Below, in pieces: positions 1 through 7,899 of a stretch of DNA of 64,000 nt (positions are counted from its first letter, which is position 1; each line of letters opens with the position of its first letter). The notes under the pieces were generated by a model. The model saw only the letters and a program-made list of their open reading frames with translations, was not told the DNA's origin and did no database searches. The stretch covers positions 16,486,501 through 16,550,500 of the forward strand of contig JAYKKT010000089.1 of assembly GCA_036023115.1 (NCBI GenBank), written 5' to 3'. This DNA comes from Brasenia schreberi (lineage: Eukaryota; Streptophyta; Magnoliopsida; Nymphaeales; Cabombaceae). A program made the translations under genes and the position numbers.

Positions 1-436
1 TAGGTTTCGAAAAGGAATGCCTCATAAAACCCCGGGGGCTCAAAACAGAGTTACCCGAGAAAACAGCTTGCTCTCACCCTGAAAAGGTAGACAAGCCACA
101 AAGAGGTATGCCTGAAACCCATCCTTCTCAAAACTCTCTTCTTCATATACGGTCATCAGATGCATTGGATAACCCCTATGCACACACAAACCCACAAATT
201 ATGCCAAAATTTGAGGATTTTCAAGGTGCGCCAGATATCCCGCACCAGCCAAAAGAATTTCAAAAACAAAAACAAAAACAAAACAAACTAAAAAATGGTA
301 GACATGGAGACCCCTAATGCATACATCGACATCTTAGGAGCTCACAACCCTGCCATAGAAAAACCCACTTCTTCAAGCCTAGTCTTGTACCCTGGAACCA
401 AGATTAGGACTTTGAAACAAAAAAATCCATCCCTAG
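1..436 (+). mobile_element. Internal region of non-autonomous element A, left of solo LTR
   Basis: This stretch is the upstream continuation of the internal region that resumes at 3887, because the LTR between them is flanked by a 5-bp duplication. It is A-rich and carries a short open frame at 108-317 with no recognisable domain. I could not align it convincingly to gag or protease of the complete copies, so its coding role is unknown. The orientation is inferred from the right-hand continuation. The element's own 5' LTR lies outside the window. Confidence 0.55.
432..436. repeat. Target-site duplication CCTAG, left copy
   Basis: CCTAG lies immediately before the LTR terminus at 437 and is repeated at 3887-3891 immediately after the other terminus. 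A 5-bp duplication is the expected product of Ty3/gypsy integrase. Confidence 0.85.
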
Positions 437-537
437 TGTAGACGGGCGAAAAATATCCACGCCTCCCCTGCCTTTTCTGGGCTTGGAGTGGATCCTCTTG
501 TGCGTCTAAGGCCTATTTATGCAAACAGGGCGTGCCA

Positions 538-557
538 GCTAGCTTACCTAAGCTAGC
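538..557 (-). promoter_or_regulatory. 20-nt U5 palindrome
   Basis: GCTAGCTTACCTAAGCTAGC has perfect 9-bp arms around a 2-nt centre. The same element occurs in the U5 of most type 1 LTRs here, for example 57605-57624. Function unknown; a hairpin in the RNA or a protein site are both possible. Confidence 0.6.
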
Positions 558-620
558 GAAGATATATTTAAAACTGACTTCTAATCATGGCGACTGTGAG
601 CAAGTGAGCTCTTGTCGTCG

Positions 621-656
621 CAGACCTTCTTGCACCGATGCGCAAGGGTCAGTCTG
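621..656 (-). promoter_or_regulatory. Conserved U5 hairpin
   Basis: In the sense direction CAGAC and GTCTG form an outer stem around an inner stem-loop TTGCGC-ATCG-GTGCAA. Equivalents lie at 9721-9756, 13676-13711, 22883-22918, 29575-29610, 40746-40781, 43670-43705, 50987-51022 and 57505-57540. The type 3 LTR keeps the inner stem with changed pairs (49389-49404). It probably folds in the genomic RNA near the PBS. Confidence 0.6.
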
Positions 657-1039
657 TACACTTTGCAAAAATTGAGTTTTGGGAGAGAAAGTCTACGAAG
701 CGGTTCGAGGTGTCTAATTCGGGTCTTTTAGATGCGATTGCATATTTTAGATCACGTGGATTTGCACGTGCCTAAGTCTTTCCTTTTATCCCTTTTCGGG
801 CCACCTAGTTTGTGTGTTAAGAACACTCCACTACATGGGCAAATTCGAGCGGGGCTTGCTTTGATGCAATATGCGTCCTACCTCGTGGTATGGCGTAGAT
901 GCAATGCAAACTCACGCTACTCCAAAGGGAAAACCCGAATGTAAAGATAATACTGAAGGGAAATAACCGAAGGGAAATGACTTGTAAAGTAAGTGCCGAA
1001 GGGAGATATGTATATAGAGTAGGTATATGGGCCCTTACT

Positions 1040-1545
1040 CGGGCCTTGCAAATAAGAGCGAAGGCTCAATGTGGGTGCGTGCTTGAATTGAAAGACTTAC
1101 ACACACGACATGAAATTAAACCCAAATATAAATTGCAGTATGGCCTTAACTAAGGTCTTGGGAATAAGAGCGAAAGCTCAATGTGTGTGAGTGCTTGAAT
1201 TGAAGTACTACGCACACAACATGAAATGAAACCCAAATATAACTGCAATAGGCCTTGACTAAGGTCTTGGGAGTAAGAGCGAAAGCTCAATGTGTGTGAG
1301 AGTGCTTGAATTGAAAGACTTACACACACGACATGAAATGAAACCCAAATAGTATAGGTCGGCCCTTACTTGGGTCTTTCAAATAAGAGTGAAAGCTCAA
1401 TGTGTGTGAGAGTGCTTGAATTGAAAGACTTACACACACGACATGAAATGAAACCCAAATAGTATAGGTCGGCCCTTACTTGGGTCTTTCAAATAAGAGC
1501 GAAGGCTCAATGTGTGTGAGTGTTTGAATTGAAAGACAACACACC
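1040..1545 (-). repeat. Tandem U5 repeats of about 107 bp
   Basis: Units contain AATAAGAGCGAAGGCTCAAT, TGTGTGAGTGCTTGAATTGA and a CACACGACATGAAA segment. The period was measured as 107 bp at 30281, 30388 and 30495. Equivalent arrays sit at about 8950-9230, 14105-14630, 23320-23830, 30050-30550, 41190-41690, 51410-51920 and 56690-57090, with different unit numbers and variants. Confidence 0.8.
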
Positions 1546-3886
1546 CAACTTAAGCAAAACCCTACAAAAATGAAAGTATATGTATATACTTATGTATTAG
1601 GGGTTGATTAGGCCCGTGTGTGTTCAAAATCGTGCACAACTAGGAGAGTGCACGTGTGTGGGTGTGCCAAGCCACGTTATTACAAGCGGGGGGAGACTAT
1701 GCTCCGTTATTACAACCCCGTATCGAATTGAATCTCAAGCAAGTATACAACTAAAGACCGAGTTAGGCACTTACTAGTAGCTGGTCCGTAGAGGCCTTGC
1801 TTGAGCATGGGCTTGGCCTTCGCCTTGGGCTGCAAAAGGGAGCTCCGCGAGGGTGCACGGCAAGAGGTGCTGGCCGGAGGTCCTTGGTGCGCGGAAGAGG
1901 CGCCTTGAAGGTGGCCGGCCACTAGAGATGGGCCGTTTTTGGTGTGTTGGGTTAAAGGACCTAAGTAAGGTTACTAAGGGGATATGGCATTAAGGGAAGG
2001 AGCTAGCAAGGAGAAGGTGACGGCTGGCGGATGGCTGGCCGAATGAAGGGAATGGCAGTCGGTTGGAGTGGCCGACTAAGAGCTTGGTGGTGGCGGGCTA
2101 CTATGGTGGCTAGGAGTGGTGGAAGGGAAGGAAACGAGCTAGGATGGGGGGGTAAGGTGGTGATGGTTGTGGTGACGTGATAGGGGCAGCTCTTAGGGAG
2201 TTGGATGGGGTAGCCGGGTGTAGCTAGGTTGGTTAGGTAGTGGTGGGTATTTAGGATGCTATAGGTTCGGCTGAGTGAGAATGGTGGCAGCAAAGGGGAA
2301 TGGCTGGTGTTAGGGTGCTATGGTAGGGGGTTAGGTGGCTGAGAGTGGAGAGGGAGTGGAGAAGGTGAGATGAATGATGGGGTACTAACCGTGCTTGAAG
2401 AGAGGCGGTGGATGGAAGAGAGCAGCCGGGTGTGGTGGAGCAACTGGTTCGGCCGAAGGCAGGGGTGGCGACAGGTGGTGGGCCGGCTGGGGTGTGGTGG
2501 AGCAGGTGGAGCATGGTGGTGGCTGGTGGTGGTGCAGGTGGAAGGCCTGGCTGGACGTGGATGAAGTGGCTGGGCTCGGTTGGGCTGGACCAAGGTGAGA
2601 GAGGATGGGAAGGGAGAGAGCTTCTAGATAGGAAAACCCGCCCCCAAGGGGGGGGTTTATATAGGGATGGGTAGGTCGGTTAGGGCTGGGTTTAGGGTAG
2701 TGGTTAGGTGGTTTAGGTAGGGTGGTATGATGATAAGGTGGGCTGGAAAGGGTAGGGCCAGATATTTTAGATACAAGTGGTTTGGGTAGGTTGTGGGCTA
2801 GGGGTGGTTTAGGGGTTTAGGGTTTGGTTAGGTGGGTGGGTTCTAGGGTGAGGTTTAGTGAGCTAGGTTAGGTGATTAGGCTAGGATTAGGCTAGGTTTA
2901 GGGAAATTAACCTAAGTTTAGGGAAGGATTAGGGAAGTGGGTTAGGTGATTAGGCCGGGATTAGGAAAGTAGGTTAGGTGATTAGGCTCAGATTAGGGGC
3001 GAATTAGGGTGGAATGCTAGGATTAGGTATTTTGGGTTAGGTTTAGGTGAAGGAGCTCCCTTTGCATGACCCATAGACCTTAACCACATCATGTTGGTGC
3101 AGCCCTAGGTTAGGTTTTGGCTAATTACAAGCTTAAACCCCCTCAATTAGGCTAACCCACATGATTAACCCCAAACTTGACATATAAGTCAAGCTTAATT
3201 ACAGCCACACTTGATCTTATCCATCCCCACTCTCTCTCATGCCCATAATCCCATGTGAATTTCAAGTGGGCCCCACCTCCATTTATGAGAAGGTGATGTG
3301 GGCCATGGATATGGATATTGGATTGGATTTTTGAATCCAAATCCAAATCCAAGTCCATACATGGGTTTGGATTGGGATCTGGATATATATGGTCCAGATC
3401 CAATCCAAACTGAACTCTGACTCCTTCGAGCTGTATTCGAAACGAACGGTTTGTGCGGGGCCTGATAGCATCAGTGCTCCGTCTGCGTTGGGTCTTCGCC
3501 AACATGATCGTCCGCCTCTGTTTTCGCCTTCCGGAGATGACTTCAAAGGATGTTTTGATGATAACAGGGTCTTGGACGTTCGAGATCCTGGGGGTGTGAA
3601 TTTGATACAAGAGTTGCTGTGCCGGGCTTGACATGTGCTCCGGTTCCGGGCTCTTCTTAGCTTTCCTGGTCCTGTGTGGATTAGGCCAAGCTGCTTCGGG
3701 GTTTCAAAACATGTTTTAAAACGGTTTTAAAAACCATATTGTATGTTTTTGAAATACAGAGTTTAAAACATATGTACAGGGTTGTCTGGAAGGCTCCTAG
3801 GTTTCCAAACTCAAAATAGCCCTTTGGGGCTGCTTTTACAAAACCAAATGAATTTGAGAAATTCGTGGGATTTCGAGGTGTTTACA

Positions 3887-3891
3887 CCTAG
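3887..3891. repeat. Target-site duplication CCTAG, right copy
   Basis: Right partner of the duplication at 432-436. It is the first five bases of the resumed internal region of element A. Confidence 0.85.
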
Positions 3892-3941
3892 GAGCATCAC
3901 GAGTTGCACCTAGGGAGCAGGTCGAAAATTTCAAGGGAGCA

Positions 3942-4400
3942 AGCTTGGCTTCCGTTGAAGAATATGTCTCCAAAACCCAGGTTGTGTGGAAGCCCGAGTC
4001 TTCCACCATCCTGAAAAATCCAATGTGTCTCAAGGGACCAAGCATGGTTTCCCTTGAAAACAAAATCTCCCAAACCCAGGTCGTGTGGAAGCTCAAGTCT
4101 TCCCTCGTCTTGAAACATCCAAAATCTTTCGAGAGACAAAGCTTGGCTTCCCTTGAAAGGTATGTTTCCCAAACCCAGGTTGTGTGGAAACCCGAGTTTT
4201 CCACCATCCTGAAAAATCCAAAGTCTCTCGAGGGAACAAGCATGGTTTCCCTTGAATACAAAAACACCCTGCAATATCCAAAGTCTCTCAAGGGGCCAAG
4301 CACGGTTTCCCTGGAAGACAAAAACATCCCGAAATATCCAAAGTGCCTCAAAAAGACAAACATGGCTTTCCTTGAGGACAGAAGCTCCCAAAAATGGGTA
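3942..4400 (+). repeat. In-frame coding minisatellite, 99-bp then 60-bp units
   Basis: Units begin at about 3942, 4041, 4140 and 4239 (99-bp steps), then 4299 and 4359 (60-bp steps). Both periods are multiples of three, so the frame is kept as 33-residue and 20-residue peptide repeats. The 99-bp units share the core TQVVWK and a [AV]SLE motif; the 60-bp units keep VSLE and the KNPKSL-like part. The array lies between the expected protease region and the conserved KNKKSWN segment. Confidence 0.85.
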
Positions 4401-4721
4401 GTGTGGAAGCCTAAGCCTTCCACCTCCCCAGAATCCAAAATCCCAAAATCCAAAAGGGTATATATCCCCGACATAGACGATTCCATGTTCCAAGGCCATG
4501 ATTTATACAAAAACTTTTCAAAAAACAAGAAGTCTTGGAACATGATTCTAAATATGGGATATAAACCCTACCAGGGCCTGGGAACCCAAAACCAAGGTAG
4601 GCTCGAACCTGTCCTACCTCAGGCCAATCGACAAAAGTATGGATTGGGCTGTAGCCCACCCATACCCCCAGAGCCACCACCTAAGACCATCTGGGTCAGG
4701 GGTGCCCTGCAGAACCTCTAA
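3945..4721 (+). CDS. Repeat-containing open frame of element A (gag-pro tail)
   Basis: An open frame of 258 codons from the first ATG, but the frame is already open upstream of that ATG after the LTR junction, so the true start is not known. Residues 1-150 are the 33/20-residue repeat array. The C-terminal part (FSKNKKSWN, NMGYKPYQGLG, PPIPPEP, WVRGAL) matches the end of the gag-pro frame of B and C, where it follows protease. No protease active-site motif is present here. The opposite strand is also largely open across the array, a side effect of repeat composition. Function is unknown: it could be a structural Gag-like tail or simply non-coding relic sequence. The in-frame repeats argue that translation was maintained for some time. 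Confidence 0.5.
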   Translation: MASVEEYVSKTQVVWKPESSTILKNPMCLKGPSMVSLENKISQTQVVWKLKSSLVLKHPKSFERQSLASLERYVSQTQVVWKPEFSTILKNPKSLEGTSMVSLEYKNTLQYPKSLKGPSTVSLEDKNIPKYPKCLKKTNMAFLEDRSSQKWVVWKPKPSTSPESKIPKSKRVYIPDIDDSMFQGHDLYKNFSKNKKSWNMILNMGYKPYQGLGTQNQGRLEPVLPQANRQKYGLGCSPPIPPEPPPKTIWVRGALQNL

Positions 4722-4767
4722 AACCAAAACCCATGTCTTAGACCTATTAATTAGAGTCTGATTCATG

Positions 4768-4792
4768 AATGTTTTCTTTGTAGGTTCAATGG
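4768..4792 (+). promoter_or_regulatory. Splice-acceptor-like site at pol start, element A
   Basis: TTTTCTTTGTAG is followed by GTTCAATGGAAGATCCC. The pyrimidine tract, TAG and the downstream ATGGAAGATCC are conserved in B (12947-12980), C (minus, near 37560-37530) and F (near 44130). This is where the pol frame begins in B and C. Confidence 0.5.
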
Positions 4793-6530
4793 AAGATCCC
4801 TACTTTTGAAAAAACCAAAAAAAAAATTGGATATTGCCAAAAACCAAAAAAAATTGAAAACCCACCAAAACTCAAAAAATATTGGGAAAAATGAAAATTC
4901 CAAAAAGAAATTTTGTTTCAAAAGCATTTAGCCATGTACAAAGTCCATTTTTGAAAATTGTAAAAATACTTTCGAAAACTGTATATACTCCTAGAACCCA
5001 AGTATCCAAAAGCTGGTCCTGTACACCCTTTTGCCTAGAGTTCCTTCAAGACTGAAAAGCTCAAGAATCACCAAAGCAAGGAGGAATAAACACCTCCAAG
5101 CTTCCTGAAATTCGTAAAATCCTTGACTTATGGAAAATTGGGGATTTTTAGAAATGTGTTTAACCCATAGTATGTGCATAAGAATCATGCATTACACTTT
5201 GAAATCATTCATATGCATCAAGTCTAGACATCATCCTAGAACTCGAATTCAGGGTTTTGGAAAACCAAAGGGGCAATGAAAGTCGACCCTCTAAGTATCG
5301 AGCCTTCATAGGCATGTCTCCATACGAATCAAATCCAACACCTTCAAGGCAAAATTCAAAAGGAAATGAGAATTTCGAAAAAGGGTTAGCATTTCACAAA
5401 AACCTTTCAAAATTCTTTTGATAAAAACCTCCCAAGCATTGCAATTCATGCATTGTCTACTTGACTTGATCAAATGAAGATGTTGTTTATACTAAATGTG
5501 CCATACATTTCGAAAACTCTATTGGCATGTGAAAGGAATCACCAAGCCAAAAGAGAAATCGTGCTTGGCCTTGCTGTAGGCCTTCAAAATTCGAGACATC
5601 ACCTCCCATGTCATGGAAAAGGGAATGATGTTCATTAAAGCACTCATTTGAAAAGAAAAATCCTATCTAAACAGGTAGGCTAAGAAAATAGCAGCCCCTT
5701 TCAACAGAGTATGAGTTTCAAAACTCAAGACTCAATTAAGGGACAAGCCCTGTATCGTGTGGCTGAAGTGCCTCTTTGAGACACATCCCCATACTTGATC
5801 AAATGCCCCATAAACGCATGAACTTTCAAAATGAATTCCAAAAACCATGCTTGACCAAAACCAATTATGAAAAACATATTTCGATCAAAAGGGCTGGTAT
5901 AAAACCATCTTCATATAGAAAGGGAGGATTTCCCAAAATTGCTTTCTCAAAAGGGATCAAAATTTCAAAAATTTAACCCTACATATGACTTTGAAAAGAA
6001 AGATTTTCAACTTCTGGTTTAAACCTTGATTGTGTTAGGATGAGAACATGAATCTCACGATGAAATATGGAGACCATGTCAAAGTCAAACATGATGGTCA
6101 TGACAATCACTTAGGGCTGGTTGTGTTTTCCATCCTTGAGCAAAAAGTATCATGATCATGTTAGAAAAACCATGGAAATGCATGGACATGAACATACCAT
6201 TGTCCATCCAAAAATCCTTTTGAAAAGCAATGGCCCTTCACCAGATGGCCATGCGAAATTCCCATCAAGCTAGGGGCATTTTTAAATACAGCCCCTAGAC
6301 GCTTTCCATGGATAAATGAATGCATCTCCTTCATGATTTGTGAGATACATTTCATATGTTCATCGATGCATAAAAACATGTATTTCCATTTTAAATCACA
6401 TGGAGTGCATAGCATGCATCATATCACCCCGAAGAAAGCCCAAGAGGTTGGCAATTCGAGTAGAAATGTCTCCATGTCTTCAAAGGGCAACAAAAATCAG
6501 AAATTTGTTGATATTGTGGGTCGAAATTAG
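4793..6530 (+). pseudogene. Degenerate pol of element A, RT core deleted
   Basis: Low-level similarity to pol persists in order. The pol N-terminal Lys-rich segment lies at about 4800-5100. A relic of the segment before RT (about 5140-5240) joins directly to sequence equivalent to the post-YVDD region (RGIEVDPSK-like, about 5275-5300). RNase H and linker relics (about 5500-5760) and an archaeal-type RNase H linker relic (about 5780-5970) follow. The whole RT palm, including the YVDD box, is absent. Stops and frameshifts are frequent, so no enzyme can be made. The same junction occurs in F near 44690-44745. Integrase is represented only by faint matches to the HHCC region (about 6060-6300). 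Confidence 0.65.
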
Positions 6531-6902
6531 CAAAATCCCGAAAATGCCCGAATATTCAAAAGGGTTTATGTTAAGTTCCTTTTTCAAAAAGATTTTAAAA
6601 TCGAACTCCTTTGAAACTTCTTGAAAGAAGGATCAAAGTTGATTGTATAACCCTGAATGGAGGAATTTATACTTTGCGAAAGGTAGAGTCTTCCAAAAAC
6701 AAGTTGGCAACATTTCAAAAATCCCTAGCTTACAAGATTAAGCCTTGTTCAAAATATCAAAATATTTTCAAATAGCAGATGCTATTAAGAAATAGGACGA
6801 TCTTGTTTGAATCGAGTAACCAAAGGGATAAGCCTTCCCCCATTCTACTTTCTCTCCAAAAAGGAAAATTGGCTGTGTTCAAAAGAAAAAGAAAAAAACA
6901 AG

Positions 6903-7060
6903 AATACAAAAACTCCTTTGAAAGTGGTCTTCCCTTCATAAACAGGGAATACAAAAACTCCTCCGAAAGAGGTCTTCTCATTGAAAAAGAAAAGGAGATA
7001 TAAAAAAACTCCTCCCAAAGAGGTCTTCCCTTCATAAACAGGGAATACAAAAACTCCTCC
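6903..7060 (+). repeat. Tandem repeats of 46-50 bp in 3' region of A
   Basis: Units carry AATACAAAAACTCC followed by an AAAGAGGTCTTCCC-like segment, at about 6903, 6949, 6999 and 7047. Element F has a comparable array at about 46748-46925. No such array is seen at this place in B or C. Confidence 0.75.
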
Positions 7061-7186
7061 AAAGAGATGCTCTCCTTTAAAGAAAAGAGGGATTAATGAA
7101 AAAATACTCCCAAAGGGAGACCCTCTGTGAAAAAAAAAAAAAAGCCAAAGCTCCAAAGAGAGCGATTTTCCGATTCTTTGCCTAAA

Positions 7187-7216
7187 ACCACGGGACGCTT
7201 CAGAAGGGACCGTGGT
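7187..7216 (+). promoter_or_regulatory. Conserved inverted-repeat block near 3' end
   Basis: ACCACGG and CCGTGGT flank a 16-nt spacer containing GACGCTTCA. The block is present in B (20683-20712), C (minus, 33240-33269) and F (46997-47026), although one arm base differs in B and F. It lies about 600-700 bp before the PPT. Role unknown. Confidence 0.5.
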
Positions 7217-7886
7217 ATCTCTTTCCCATATCCTTACGGCTTATCCCCGAGGAAAAAGATTCAAATTTGCGAAAATCCTAAAGTACGAATAAAATCGGCT
7301 TATTTGGATTTCATTTTGTTTGAGAACTCGACTCTGTTTTGTAGGAAATGGAACTTTGAAATATTTTCCAAGTTTTCCTACCCAAAAACCTCTACTAAGT
7401 AGCAGGTATTGAAACCCGAATGAAGGGAAGTATGAAAAATGGAAGTCCTTTTCGATACAAGTTAAAAGGAGTTCCTTTTCAAAAAGAAATTTTTGAAAAA
7501 AACCTACGAATGTCAAAAAGACAAGGGTAGAACCTGCTTGAAGTAGACATCCTCAAAAGGCTCGCTCCAAAGCTCAAAAACCCGAAAATGTCTAGAAGAC
7601 ATGGGTAAAACTTGCTCAAAGCAGCCTGCCTCAAAAGGCACTCTTCGGGCTCAAAACCCCAAAAACAAAAACGTTTTTCTCATGCATGCATCCAAAAATC
7701 GTCCATGCATGATCATACATAGGGAAACCTAGGAAAAGTCCCCTTTTGCTAAAAAAATCCCCACCTGTGGTAAAAGAAAACAGGGTTTTGCGAAATAAAA
7801 ATGGAGAATTCTCAAAAAAAATTGAGAGAAAAACCATAATGGGGTGTTTCTTCTTTGCCATTATCCAAATCCATTTGGATAATGCC

Positions 7887-7895
7887 AAAGAGGGG
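7887..7895 (+). promoter_or_regulatory. Polypurine tract of element A
   Basis: AAAGAGGGG followed by CATC and the LTR terminus TGTAAACACC at 7900. The tract would prime plus-strand DNA synthesis. The same sequence precedes LTRs at 21356 and 47640 and, inverted, follows the minus LTRs ending at 26148 and 32595. Confidence 0.85.
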
Positions 7896-7899
7896 CATC

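Larger units (their letters stand above)
437..3886 (-). mobile_element. Solo LTR, type 1, minus orientation
   Basis: A 3450-bp LTR in reverse orientation. Its left end is TGTAGAC (complement of GTCTACA) and its right end is GTGTTTACA (complement of TGTAAACAC). No PBS or PPT adjoins either end, and both sides carry CCTAG, so this is a solo LTR left by LTR-LTR recombination. In sense order it contains a U3 dyad around 3365-3410, a telomere-like TTAGG-rich tract (about 2800-3050 on the + strand), a TATATAAA box (2657-2664), a CACC-rich leader (about 1860-2640), the common GGGGTTGTAATAACGGAG core (about 1701-1725), tandem 107-bp repeats (about 1040-1545), and the U5 hairpin and palindrome (621-656 and 538-557). 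Confidence 0.93.
3887..7899 (+). mobile_element. Internal region of non-autonomous element A
   Basis: Plus-strand internal region ending in the PPT at 7887-7895 and the LTR at 7900. It begins with a repeat-rich open frame (3945-4721), passes the conserved pol-start site (about 4770-4790), and continues as a degenerate pol from which the RT catalytic core is missing. The tail is an A/T-rich 3' region containing about four 46-50 bp tandem repeats (6903-7060) and a conserved inverted-repeat block (7187-7216). Element F (43856-47639) has the same deletion and similar tandem repeats, whereas complete copies B and C lack both. I read A as a member of a non-autonomous family. Confidence 0.75.

Noticed and set aside
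108..317. 69-codon open frame near the window start
   Set aside because: No domain, Gln/Lys-rich low-complexity end, and no counterpart recognised in other copies.
2003..2674. Overlapping Pro/Ser-rich and Gly/Trp-rich open frames on both strands (also at 15346-15780, 24408-25026, 31239-31709, 42396-42902, 52485-52919, 60895-61310)
   Set aside because: They lie in the CACC-rich, stop-poor leader of the LTRs, overlap in several frames on both strands, and contain no recognisable domain.
3836..4543. Minus-strand open frame of 235 codons across the element A repeat array
   Set aside because: It is the antisense shadow of the in-frame repeats and crosses the solo LTR junction; the sense frame joins a conserved protein tail.
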